A stretch of DNA of 64,000 nucleotides, from assembly GCA_902500995.1 (NCBI GenBank), contig CABVSR010000002.1:186001-250000 (forward strand). The letters are read 5' to 3'. This document shows positions 34,061 to 42,693 of this stretch, piece by piece. The notes under the pieces are model-generated. The model was not told the DNA's origin. It saw only the letters and a list, made by a program, of their open reading frames with translations, and did not search any database. The translations under genes were made by a program, and so were the position numbers. The DNA comes from an uncultured Nitrospira sp. (GTDB lineage Bacteria > Nitrospirota > Nitrospiria > Nitrospirales > Nitrospiraceae). How positions within the stretch are numbered: position 1 is the first letter of the stretch; the number at the start of each line of letters is the position of its first letter.

Positions 34061-36532
34061 CTACATCCAGTTGTTGATCAAGAGAAAGGCCGCCCAGTAA
34101 CTGGGATGCGTGTGACCGCGCTGAGAGAGAATTTTTTGCTGCGCCCGCTGCAAGGCCACAGCCTTTGAGATCGCCGGATCCTGCAATTGCCGGTAGAACT
34201 CCGACACCAGTTCCGTCGTCGTTTCATCATCCGACGTCCACAAACTCGCCAGCGCCGTCCGTGCCCCCGTCTTCACAGCAACACCCGTCAGCCCCAGCGC
34301 CGCTCGATCATCCTCGGCGGCCGTTTCACTCGCACTGAATGTGAGAAGATCCAGCGGCTGTTGGCGGTACTGTTGAAGTCCCACCAACTGCGACAACCGA
34401 TCCATCGTGATCTTGCCGTCATGCGCCAACACGAACGAATCCTTGGCTTCGTTGTCGATGACCGTGTGAGACGCCACATGGACGATGCCGAGACCTTGAT
34501 CCTTGATCTCTTCCTCCAACGTCGGCGTGGAGAATTGTTTGTTCATCAGCAGTTTTCCGCCGTACATCGTTCTGATGGCCTGGACTTCGGTTTCCGCGTA
34601 GCGCGGCGCCGACTGGCCCTCGACGGACTCGGTCAGGCCGACCGATAGCAGACTGCCCTTGCGGCGTTGCGGCGGTCCCATGTCGGTCAGTGCCAGACTT
34701 GGCGTGACAGCCACGGCGAGTGAATCCACGAGAAAATGCCGGCCATCGTGCAGGGCCCCCATCGGAATGGTTCTGAGCGATCCGTCGGCGACCATCACGA
34801 GTGTATGGATGCCGGCGCCCTGCAAGTCCTGCTGGACAGGCGCCACCAGCCACCCGTGCAAGGTTTGCGCAGAGGACAGGTAGTTTTGCGACTGCGAATC
34901 CTGAACCAGCCGTCTGAACGTACGAATCTCTTTGGTCAGCTTGTCTCCCGCTACGGGGACCCGGACTTGCTTCAGTCCGCTGGCGGTTTCCAGGAGCAGT
35001 TCGAGACGATCCGGAAACGCGAGTGGATACAGCACCGCCGTGCCGGAAGGCAATGGACCGGCGCCGCGGTGACTCGCGACCGTCGCGACACAATCGTCCT
35101 GGAAATAATCCTGCAGCTCGGCCGCCCGTGAGGTTTCGATCGTCTGTCTCACCTGCACCAGCAACTGTTCATTCTGCTCGGGTGTTTTCGCGGCTGCCGC
35201 TCGCCGCAGCAAGACATCTTCATACTCCACAAACAACGGCGCCACGGATTCGTAATAGGAATGGTGCCGCCCCTGGTACCCGACCGAATATTCGTAGTGA
35301 ATCGGCTTCAGCAGTGTCACGGCGCGCTGATAGGCGGCCAGCGATTCTTCCTCCTTGCCCTCCGCGCGCAACAGTCTTGCCGTTTGCCATTGCCAGCGAT
35401 ACAGCGACTCCGGCGCGTTCACTTTCTGCGCAGCAAACGTCGCCTTTCGCGAATATTCCAACGCTTCGGGATTGCGATGCTCCTGCTCCCGCACCCCACC
35501 CAGATACCCCCAGGCATAGGATTCCCCGCGCGCATCACCGGTGCGTCCGGCGACCTCACCCGCCGCGGCAAAGGCCTCCGAGGCTTGCCGCAACAGGCCG
35601 GCTGCAGAGCCGACAGAGGCCACGGCTTCCGTCGCCCGGCCCTTCGCCGCATCCGCCTTCTTTGCCTGGCCGGATTTTCCCGTCGTGGCGGCGGATAATT
35701 CCTGATATCCAAGGCCGATATTCAACAACCCGGCGGTCTTGGCTTGGCCATCTCCCAGTGACCGCACCTCGGTCCAGGCTTGATCCAGATGGCGATGCGC
35801 TTCTCCCAGTTGCTGATTCTGGAGCAAGGCCATCGCGCCATTGATCTGCGCCGTCGCCGCGAGCGCCTCTTGCTTGCTCTCCGCGGCAAGCGCCCGGCTT
35901 TCCGCATAGACGTCGATCGCTTCCGCAAACTGGCGGCGGGCGGTCAGGGCATTGCCGAGATCATTCAAGATGCCGGACACCAACACCGGCCTATTCACCT
36001 CGCGCGCCAGCGTCAACGCCTTCGTCAGATGCTCGGTCGCTGGCTCGTCTTTGCCGAGCAGGTGGAAGGTATTGCCGAGCTGAGCGAGAATGGTGGCTGT
36101 CAGACCTCGTTCACCGGCTTGTTCCGAAAGTTTCAGCGCGCTTTGCAAGGTCCCTTGCGCGCGGCGGATCTGCCCTTCCTGCTGGAGGGCGTGCGCGACA
36201 TTGATCAAGGCCTGGCTCTGCTCTTTGACCTGGCCGATTTCTTCAAACCCCCGCGCCGCATTCATCCAGTGCGCGGCCGCCTGGCCAAAGGCTCGTTGTT
36301 GAAACTGCGTGGTGCCCTGCCGCATTTCTTGCGCCGGGGTCATCGACGTGCCCGAGCCGCCCAACAATTCCAGCGCCATCCCGCTTGTAGGCCAGCCGAA
36401 TCCGCCGAACGCGAGGACCCCGAGGCTCAGGATGGTCAACGGCGAGGAACGCACCAGCGAGCCAAGCGGACCGGGAGACCCATGCCTCCGCTTCATGCCG
36501 CGGCGAATGAGAATGTTACGCATCGTAGGCAT
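34061..36532 (-). CDS. Exported TPR-CHAT protein with Cys-to-Ser change
   Basis: 823 residues, AAGGAGG five bases before the ATG. A signal peptide/anchor near residues 30-55 is followed by tetratricopeptide repeats (about 70-450; for example RAQGTLQSALKLSEQAGERG) and a C-terminal CHAT (caspase-HetF) peptidase domain (about 520-823). The catalytic His is present (IVHVASH, His689), but the usual LSACET cysteine motif reads FSASET (Ser735, codon AGT, one base from TGT). It is probably proteolytically dead or altered. Last gene of the tpsB-tpsA operon, 18 bases after tpsA, so linked to two-partner secretion. Confidence 0.88.
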   Translation of the reverse strand: MPTMRNILIRRGMKRRHGSPGPLGSLVRSSPLTILSLGVLAFGGFGWPTSGMALELLGGSGTSMTPAQEMRQGTTQFQQRAFGQAAAHWMNAARGFEEIGQVKEQSQALINVAHALQQEGQIRRAQGTLQSALKLSEQAGERGLTATILAQLGNTFHLLGKDEPATEHLTKALTLAREVNRPVLVSGILNDLGNALTARRQFAEAIDVYAESRALAAESKQEALAATAQINGAMALLQNQQLGEAHRHLDQAWTEVRSLGDGQAKTAGLLNIGLGYQELSAATTGKSGQAKKADAAKGRATEAVASVGSAAGLLRQASEAFAAAGEVAGRTGDARGESYAWGYLGGVREQEHRNPEALEYSRKATFAAQKVNAPESLYRWQWQTARLLRAEGKEEESLAAYQRAVTLLKPIHYEYSVGYQGRHHSYYESVAPLFVEYEDVLLRRAAAAKTPEQNEQLLVQVRQTIETSRAAELQDYFQDDCVATVASHRGAGPLPSGTAVLYPLAFPDRLELLLETASGLKQVRVPVAGDKLTKEIRTFRRLVQDSQSQNYLSSAQTLHGWLVAPVQQDLQGAGIHTLVMVADGSLRTIPMGALHDGRHFLVDSLAVAVTPSLALTDMGPPQRRKGSLLSVGLTESVEGQSAPRYAETEVQAIRTMYGGKLLMNKQFSTPTLEEEIKDQGLGIVHVASHTVIDNEAKDSFVLAHDGKITMDRLSQLVGLQQYRQQPLDLLTFSASETAAEDDRAALGLTGVAVKTGARTALASLWTSDDETTTELVSEFYRQLQDPAISKAVALQRAQQKILSQRGHTHPSYWAAFLLINNWM

Positions 36533-36550
36533 GACGTCCTCCTTGGGAAG

Positions 36551-37831
36551 TTAGCACCCCTGCCATGATTCCATGAGTTGCGCGGTTGTCTGACCCTGAC
36601 TCTGTGCGGCCGGCGCGGCCGGCGCGCCAGGCTCCATATCGCCGCCGACCTCCTCCAGCACCACCGGTGCCGGCAGGGATCGCCCGGGCTGCGACGGCGT
36701 GACGTCCCTCGGAGCCTGCACGAGGCTGCTGAATGCGCCGTCTTTTCGCGCGGCGCAGCGGCTGGTCAGCAAGGGAGCCGGGGGGGCCGGAGCCTGTTGG
36801 GGAAGGATCATGGCCGCGCGATTCAAGAACGCCACCGGCTCGACCGGATTCGTCGGATTCACGCTGGCTACATTCGCGGTGGGGAGAGGCGGCAGTCCAC
36901 CAAGATTGACGCCCACGACCTGGATTTGCGTCACTCGCTGCGTGAACGGGTTCGTCGTCGTGTTAGCCTGCGCTCCCGTCGGCACGGTGACATTCGGGCT
37001 CACATCGATGGCGGCGGGAATCACGCCGCCGCCACCCGCGGCGATCAAGGTTCCGGGAAGCGCCTGGATCTGCCCGTTCCCCGCCGCTCCGGAGAACGGG
37101 TTTCCGACAAACGCCTGGGCACTCATTTCACCGGCCGAGCTGGTACTGCCGAGCATGACTCGCTGCGCGCTGATTTTCGATCCGTTGATCTGAATGCCTC
37201 CGCCCATCAAGCCCAGCACTGCCCCTGTCTGCAGCACCGTCGAAGGAGACGAGAGGATAATCGAACCATACGGGCCCTGGCCGAAAAATCCGAACGATAC
37301 CGGCGAGCCGACGGAGAGGGTCGAATCAAACGCCAAGAGGCTGCTGTTCGCGGTGAAGATTCCGCCGTCGGCCAAACGCACTTGTTGGGCGGTGCTGAAA
37401 TAGGCCGACCCGGACACGTTCAACTGCGCCGTCGGGCCGAACACGATGCCCGAAGGATTGATGAAAAACAGGTTCGCGTTGAGCGCTTGAACGGTGCCGT
37501 TGATGTTGGAGGGCGACCCTCCGATCACTCGGCCGACGACATTGGAGACTCCGCCGGGGTTCACGAAGGCCGCGACATCTCCCGTTCCGACGGAGAATTG
37601 ATTGAAGCTATGAAAGAGGTTTGGGCCGCCTCCCGGCCTCGTCCCGCCGGTGATGTTTGTCGTATTACCCGACGTGCTCAGCGTCGTGCCCAGGCCGCCG
37701 GGTCCGGAGGGGGTCGCCACGATGTTGGTGGCTTGACCGTAGGCGTTCGACCAGGTGGAGCCCAGAAGCATCAGGAAGGCGAACAATCCACAAATCAACA
37801 GCGGCGGCAATCCTGCGGGGCGACATACCAT
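36551..37831 (-). CDS. Short TpsA-type exoprotein (filamentous haemagglutinin N-terminal domain)
   Basis: 426 residues from ATG 37831 (AGGAG seven bases upstream), beginning at the signal peptide (MVCRPAGLPPLLICGLFAFL). Residues about 40-260 are the TPS secretion domain, with the NPxGI signature (NLFFINPSGIVFGPTAQLNV) and HSFNQFSVGTGDVAAF. It lacks the long beta-helix of classical adhesins; after residue 300 it is Pro/Ala-rich and ends SWQGC. The neighbouring tpsB encodes the cognate outer-membrane pore. Could be a small surface or secreted adhesin-like passenger. Confidence 0.85.
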   Translation of the reverse strand: MVCRPAGLPPLLICGLFAFLMLLGSTWSNAYGQATNIVATPSGPGGLGTTLSTSGNTTNITGGTRPGGGPNLFHSFNQFSVGTGDVAAFVNPGGVSNVVGRVIGGSPSNINGTVQALNANLFFINPSGIVFGPTAQLNVSGSAYFSTAQQVRLADGGIFTANSSLLAFDSTLSVGSPVSFGFFGQGPYGSIILSSPSTVLQTGAVLGLMGGGIQINGSKISAQRVMLGSTSSAGEMSAQAFVGNPFSGAAGNGQIQALPGTLIAAGGGGVIPAAIDVSPNVTVPTGAQANTTTNPFTQRVTQIQVVGVNLGGLPPLPTANVASVNPTNPVEPVAFLNRAAMILPQQAPAPPAPLLTSRCAARKDGAFSSLVQAPRDVTPSQPGRSLPAPVVLEEVGGDMEPGAPAAPAAQSQGQTTAQLMESWQGC

Positions 37832-38032
37832 GGTCAATCTCCTCATGTGATCAGAGAGGCGGAGCGGCCTCATCTCATACCCTAAACAGTCCGCAACTTC
37901 AACCAGCACAGATCCCTTCCATGCGTGATCTGGAGCGGATGAGAGCCTGCCGATCGGCCCCGGCCATTCACCCCTGGCCTGGTAGGGCACCTTCAGCGAA
38001 TTCGAACCCCACCGCCGGCTGCCGGCCTGCTG

Positions 38033-39850
38033 TTAAAACGCCTCGACCACCAGCTGCAGATGGATACCGTGATCCTGCAGGTTGTCGCGATCGGTGTCGT
38101 AGCGCTTCAGCTGTTTTCCGTAGTAGAGTTCGAAGTGGCTCCCCCGCCAGAAATTCCAGATGACACCGGCACCGATGCTCGCCAATGTCTTAGGCGGAGT
38201 TCCAGGCGTCTGAACCGTCGTCTGCCAGCCGTGTCCCAAATCAAAAAACGGCGCGATAAATACGGAATCCACACCGGCCTTGGTCGTATACACGGGCACC
38301 CGCGCCTCGATGGATAACATCGCCGCATTGTCACGGATCAACGTGAACTCCCGGTACCCGCGGACGCTGTAGCGCCCACCGACGGCAATTTGTTCCAGCG
38401 GAAACAGGTGATCGTTGGACAGTTGCACGAGGCCTCTGCTGACCAACTGCGTCCGCCATAAGGGCAGTTGGCGGATCCACTGCGCTTCGCCCAACCAGGA
38501 GAAGAACCGCGCATCCGGCAAATTCGGGTCGCCATTGGCGGTCGCCCCGATTGCGCCGACGCCGACGGAGAACCGCGATAACAGCGAGATCACCTGTTCG
38601 GCAGAGCGCCGGGCATATTCCTGCCCGAAACGCAGGGAGGTGATCCGAAACTTTCCGTTCGGCGCCCCGGTGATGAACTCAAAGGGAGTTCCGCCGAGCG
38701 TGCTTTCGTTCGTCGCATGTTCGCCCGTGAGGGAAAAGGCCAGTTCCTGATCGGCCTTCCGAATCACCGGATGCCGGACAGACAGGCCGAAGATCTGCGC
38801 CTTGTTCTTGATATCCAACGTATCGAACGGCGATTCCTCCACCCCGAAATCAAAGCGCCGATATTGCAGCGCCACGGTGGTATCGCGAGGGCCGACCGGG
38901 ATCTCGTAGCGGAAATTGAGCATCGGGTTAACCCCGGCCGAGCGACCGTATTGCAGACTCAGCGTATCACCGAATCCCAGCAGGTTCCGGTGAGCCAGCG
39001 TGACGAACCCTTGCTCCGCACCCACGACGGGGGACTGATAGTTATTGAATTCCAACCAGGCTTTTAGCGGATTGGTCTCCTTCACTTTGACATTCAGCGT
39101 ACTTTCTCCGATGGTCGCCCCCGGCAACAGTTCGGCATTGATCCGTTCGATCCGGGGATTGGCTTGCATCACGCGCAACCGTTCCTGGAGCGCTTCGACA
39201 TGCAACGGGGGGCCGGCCGCCAGATTCACCCGGCTTTGAAAATACGAGGGGCGGAACCACTTGGTATCCTCGACATTGACCTGCGTAATTTTTCCTTCGA
39301 TGATCTGCATGGTCAGGGTGCCGTCGGCGACATCCTGCTCCGGGACGACCGCGCCGGACGTCAGATAGCCGTGATTGACGTAGTAATAGGTGAGCGCGAG
39401 ACGCAAGGATTCGAGATCTTCCGCGGTCAACTCGCGGTTTGTATAGGGAGCGGTGATTTCCGAGAGCTGTTGCGACGTGAAGGCCGTATTGCCCACCAAG
39501 CGGATGTCCTTGACCATGATCTTGGGCCCCTTCGCGGCCTGATCGAGCGCGCCGGGGCGTGGCGGCGACGGAAGTTCCAGCGCAGGGGGCTGGGCCGGCG
39601 GGGGCACGACGGGCAACTGCGGCGGTTTGGGGGGCAACGGACCGAGCTGCGAGCCGGTCTGCGCATGAGCCGGCAGGACCAGTGCGCCAAGTAAGACCAG
39701 CGCCGCCATCCCCGCCATAATTACCCGCCGCGGATCCGACACACTCCGGCTGGTCAGACAGCGAGGCGAACTCTCGCCCGGCTCAGGCCCTGCAACAGCC
39801 AGCCCCAACGTTTCCTGTTCCTGCCCCATCGACTTCTTCACACAAGCCAT
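38033..39850 (-). CDS. TpsB (ShlB/FhaC-type) two-partner secretion transporter
   Basis: 605 residues from ATG 39850 (GGGGAGG five bases upstream). After an unusually long charged N-terminal region and a hydrophobic segment (VIMAGMAALVLLGALVLPAHA), a Pro-rich linker leads to two POTRA domains (about 100-260: KIMVKDIRLVGNTAFTSQQL; EGKITQVNVED) and the 16-stranded beta-barrel with the loop-6 motif SVRGYRE and a terminal Phe. It is an Omp85-superfamily pore that exports TpsA across the outer membrane. First gene of the operon. Confidence 0.93.
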   Translation of the reverse strand: MACVKKSMGQEQETLGLAVAGPEPGESSPRCLTSRSVSDPRRVIMAGMAALVLLGALVLPAHAQTGSQLGPLPPKPPQLPVVPPPAQPPALELPSPPRPGALDQAAKGPKIMVKDIRLVGNTAFTSQQLSEITAPYTNRELTAEDLESLRLALTYYYVNHGYLTSGAVVPEQDVADGTLTMQIIEGKITQVNVEDTKWFRPSYFQSRVNLAAGPPLHVEALQERLRVMQANPRIERINAELLPGATIGESTLNVKVKETNPLKAWLEFNNYQSPVVGAEQGFVTLAHRNLLGFGDTLSLQYGRSAGVNPMLNFRYEIPVGPRDTTVALQYRRFDFGVEESPFDTLDIKNKAQIFGLSVRHPVIRKADQELAFSLTGEHATNESTLGGTPFEFITGAPNGKFRITSLRFGQEYARRSAEQVISLLSRFSVGVGAIGATANGDPNLPDARFFSWLGEAQWIRQLPLWRTQLVSRGLVQLSNDHLFPLEQIAVGGRYSVRGYREFTLIRDNAAMLSIEARVPVYTTKAGVDSVFIAPFFDLGHGWQTTVQTPGTPPKTLASIGAGVIWNFWRGSHFELYYGKQLKRYDTDRDNLQDHGIHLQLVVEAF

Positions 39851-40226
39851 CAAGGCCTCCCCTCTTTCTTGATGACGGGGCACGGCGATTCGTGAATCAG
39901 TGCCCGTAAAATCATCTGCTGGCGATCAGTTTTTCTCAGCGACAGCGCTCCTGCGCCCTGCATTCCACACTCCCCAAGCCACCACACACAGTCGCGCGGC
40001 GGCCGTCTACCGACCGAGGCGATACGTAGCTGTTTGGAGAGTCAGGCCTGCGAAGGAACTGCTTATAACATGTCTCGCGACAAATTACTCCTGGGCCGCG
40101 AAGTTTTTTGCCGGCAGGCCTTGCGATGAATCAGGTTGGCACAGGCGTGGGATGAGCGAAGACCGGTCAGGAAGGATCTGTGCTGGGTGGTTCTACCTAA
40201 TGCTGTATAGGACAGGATCTGCCGCG
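39851..40226. other. Upstream region of the tpsB operon
   Basis: 376 bases between the tpsB start and the convergent-side end of the tryptophanase gene, both read leftward. No gene supported. It contains a hairpin in the predicted tpsB leader (39878-39905). A -10-like TATAAG occurs on the minus strand near 40063-40068 without a good -35. Confidence 0.5.
39878..39905 (-). promoter_or_regulatory. Two-tier hairpin in tpsB leader
   Basis: Nested inverted repeats: outer GGGCAC/GTGCCC and inner GATTC/GAATC with a 2-base loop, 28 bases before the tpsB ATG. No T-run, so not a terminator; it could be an mRNA-level control element or protein site. Role is inference. Confidence 0.3.
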
Positions 40227-41654
40227 TCAGGACAGAGGCGCAGCCGCGAATCCGGCGCCGGGCCAGAGCGCCCCGGCAGGGACCTCTTCCTCGAATCGCG
40301 CCGTGAAATGCCGCAACCGGGGGGCTTCGTAGGTCATGACGAGCCCGCCGATCGATTCCCGGCGATGATAGAGATCACGCATCGCTTCCGCCACGAAAGC
40401 CAGATGCTGGTTCGTATAGACCCGGCGGGGGATCGCCAATCGAACGAGCTCCAGTTGCGGATAACTCGCCTGCTGAGTCGCCGGATCCCGCTTCCCGTAC
40501 ATCACGGTGCCGATCTCGACCGTGCGAATGCCAAAGTCCCGGTACAAGGCGACGGCCAGGGCCTGCGCCGGAAATTGCGATTGGTGAAGGTGCGGCAGAA
40601 ACGCTTTGGCATTCACATAGACCGCATGGCCGCCGACCGGCTTGACGATCGGCACGCCGCTGTCTTCGAGCATGGCCCCCAAAGACCGCACCTGGCCTAT
40701 CCGATAGCGGAGATAGTCCTCGTCGAGCACTTCCTCGAGGCCTCTGGCCATCGCTTCCAGATCACGGCCCGCCAGCCCGCCGTACGTGGGAAATCCCTCG
40801 ACCAGGATCATCATGTTCGTGATCGCCTGCGCCCAGCTCTCGTGGTTGAGGTTGAGCAATCCGCCGATGTTCACCAAGCCATCCTTTTTGGCCGACATGA
40901 GACAGCCATCGCCGAGGCTGAACAGCTCCCTGGCGATGTCCCGGACCGGCCTGTCTGCATACTCCGGTTCACGTTCGCGGATAAAAAAACAATTCTCCGC
41001 AAACCGGCAGGCATCGAACAGCAGCGGAATGCCGAAGCGATTCACCACCTGCCTCGTCGCACGAATATTCGCCATCGAGACCGGCTGGCCGCCGGCGCTG
41101 TTATTGGTGATGGTGATCATCACGAACGGGATCCGGGCCGGCCCGACCCGCTCGATGGTCTCTTCGAGCCGCGCCACGTCCATGTTGCCCTTGAACGGCA
41201 GGTCGCGATGCGGATCGTAGGCCTCTCGGACGACCAGATCCATGGCCTCCGCCTCCTGGTGCTCGACGTTGGCTCTGGTCGTATCGAAATGGATGTTGTT
41301 CGGCACGCACATCCCCGGTTTGACGACCGTGGAAAACAGCAGATGTTCCGCCGCCCGGCCCTGATGGGTGGGCATCACATAGCGATAGCCGAAGAGGGAC
41401 CGTGCGACCGCCTCGAAATGATAGAAATTCTTGCTGCCTGCATAGGACTCGTCGCCGAGCATCATCCCGGCCCATTGGGCATCACTCATGGCGGAGGTGC
41501 CGCTGTCCGTGAGCAGATCGATGGACACACTGTCGGCGGGCACATGGAACAGGTTATATCCGGCTTCACGGAGCAGCCGGTCACGCTCGTCGCGGGTGGT
41601 GGGTTTGATGGGTTCGACGACCTTGATCCTAAACGGCTCGAATGGGAAGCTCAC
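40227..41654 (-). CDS. tnaA: Tryptophanase (beta-eliminating lyase family)
   Basis: 475-residue PLP enzyme of the tryptophanase/tyrosine phenol-lyase family; PLP Lys257 in MSAKKDG, Asp214 in LLFDACRF. At the three positions that separate the two activities in the literature, this protein has the tryptophanase residues: Asp124 (TPL Thr124), Ile381 (TPL Arg381) and His449 (TPL Phe448). Overall sequence is nonetheless TPL-like (FPFEPFRIK, VNIGG, LRHFTARF). Predicted reaction: L-tryptophan to indole, pyruvate and ammonia. GTG start with AGGAGG seven bases upstream, 26 bases inside the preceding HTH gene. Specificity deserves an assay. Confidence 0.85.
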   Translation of the reverse strand: MSFPFEPFRIKVVEPIKPTTRDERDRLLREAGYNLFHVPADSVSIDLLTDSGTSAMSDAQWAGMMLGDESYAGSKNFYHFEAVARSLFGYRYVMPTHQGRAAEHLLFSTVVKPGMCVPNNIHFDTTRANVEHQEAEAMDLVVREAYDPHRDLPFKGNMDVARLEETIERVGPARIPFVMITITNNSAGGQPVSMANIRATRQVVNRFGIPLLFDACRFAENCFFIREREPEYADRPVRDIARELFSLGDGCLMSAKKDGLVNIGGLLNLNHESWAQAITNMMILVEGFPTYGGLAGRDLEAMARGLEEVLDEDYLRYRIGQVRSLGAMLEDSGVPIVKPVGGHAVYVNAKAFLPHLHQSQFPAQALAVALYRDFGIRTVEIGTVMYGKRDPATQQASYPQLELVRLAIPRRVYTNQHLAFVAEAMRDLYHRRESIGGLVMTYEAPRLRHFTARFEEEVPAGALWPGAGFAAAPLS

Positions 41655-42612
41655 GGATCGACCTCCTGAAATAGGCCAACTGCTCGTGAAACGGGCCGGC
41701 CCCCTGGTAGTCGAATACGTAGCGGGTCATGTCGAACAGCGGCGCCGGATCCAGTTCCCGGATCATCTCCGGCTTCCAGGAAATCTGCAGGCGATTGATC
41801 ATCGTAATGGGTGTCGGCGTGCCGACCATCCCGAGCGGCACGCTGCCGTAGGTCTGCGAAAAGATCAAAATTTCCCGGTCGAACATCGCGGTATTCATAT
41901 CTTCGGCCGCGCCGTATTTTCGGAAATCCTCTTCCAGCCGTTGAAAGGCCGGCGAATGAACCAGCGCCTCCCGGAAGGCGTAAAACACCTTCACGCCCGC
42001 GCGCCGCTGATCATCCATCACCTGAATGGCATCGGCCACCGTGGCCTCGTGCTGCATCTGTTCCTGCGTCAGGATCAGCAGCCGCCGGATTCGGACATGT
42101 CTGCGCGCCGCCGCTTGGTTCGCCAGCAGATAATTGGGATACAGCGCTTCGCCCTTTTTCCAGATATTCCAGCGCTCCATCATGGCATCGACGGATTGTT
42201 CCGCCGTCTCCATGAGCCGCACCGCCTCGGCGTTCGCCGCCGCCCCCTCATAGGTCAGGGTTTGCGCCTCCAACTGTTTTAATTCCCGCCCGATGGCTTC
42301 CACCTTCTTCGGCAGGTAACGCGGCCGTTTCGGCACATGCAGCATGACATCCACCGCAGTGAGCGCCAGGGTCCAGTATTCCTTTGCCTGTTTCGGGGCC
42401 TTGTCCTTCTGCGCGATCAGCAGGAGTTCCACCGGATTTTTATCCAGCAGCTTGGCCATCTTGATGCACAATTCCGGTTTGGGGATCTTCATGCCCCGCC
42501 GCATCAGATTGGCTTCCGGCTGCGCGATGCCCAGTTTTTCGGCCAGCGCGTAATCGCTGCTCAACGCATACCGATCCTTGACCGCGTCAAAGTATCTGGC
42601 AATTTCCATCAT
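41629..42612 (-). CDS. XRE-like HTH protein with unknown C-terminal domain
   Basis: 327 residues. Residues about 10-65 form a Cro/C1-type helix-turn-helix (YALAEKLGIAQPEANLMRRG, CIKMAKLLDKNPVELL). The remaining 260 residues are mostly helical with a late FDREILIFSQTYGSVPL segment; this part is not recognised. GGGAG precedes the double ATG. Its end overlaps the tnaA start by 26 bases, so it is likely co-translated with it and may regulate tnaA or the whole island. Confidence 0.7.
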   Translation of the reverse strand: MMEIARYFDAVKDRYALSSDYALAEKLGIAQPEANLMRRGMKIPKPELCIKMAKLLDKNPVELLLIAQKDKAPKQAKEYWTLALTAVDVMLHVPKRPRYLPKKVEAIGRELKQLEAQTLTYEGAAANAEAVRLMETAEQSVDAMMERWNIWKKGEALYPNYLLANQAAARRHVRIRRLLILTQEQMQHEATVADAIQVMDDQRRAGVKVFYAFREALVHSPAFQRLEEDFRKYGAAEDMNTAMFDREILIFSQTYGSVPLGMVGTPTPITMINRLQISWKPEMIRELDPAPLFDMTRYVFDYQGAGPFHEQLAYFRRSIRELPIRAV

Positions 42613-42693
42613 GTCGCTCCCGGCATCTGATCATGCGCTACACCCCTGAGGCTCCCGGGCAACCGGTCATCCGCCATGTCCCGTCGCCTCCCG

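Noticed and set aside
36578-37885. 435-codon plus-strand frame
   Set aside because: Antisense to the TpsA-type gene; Arg-rich, no start signal.
40227-41654. Tyrosine phenol-lyase
   Set aside because: Arg381, Thr124 and Phe448 of that enzyme are Ile, Asp and His here.
39900-41669. 589-codon open frame on the plus strand
   Set aside because: Lies antisense to the tryptophanase gene, gives a low-complexity Arg/His-rich product with no motif; an artefact of high GC in codon position three.
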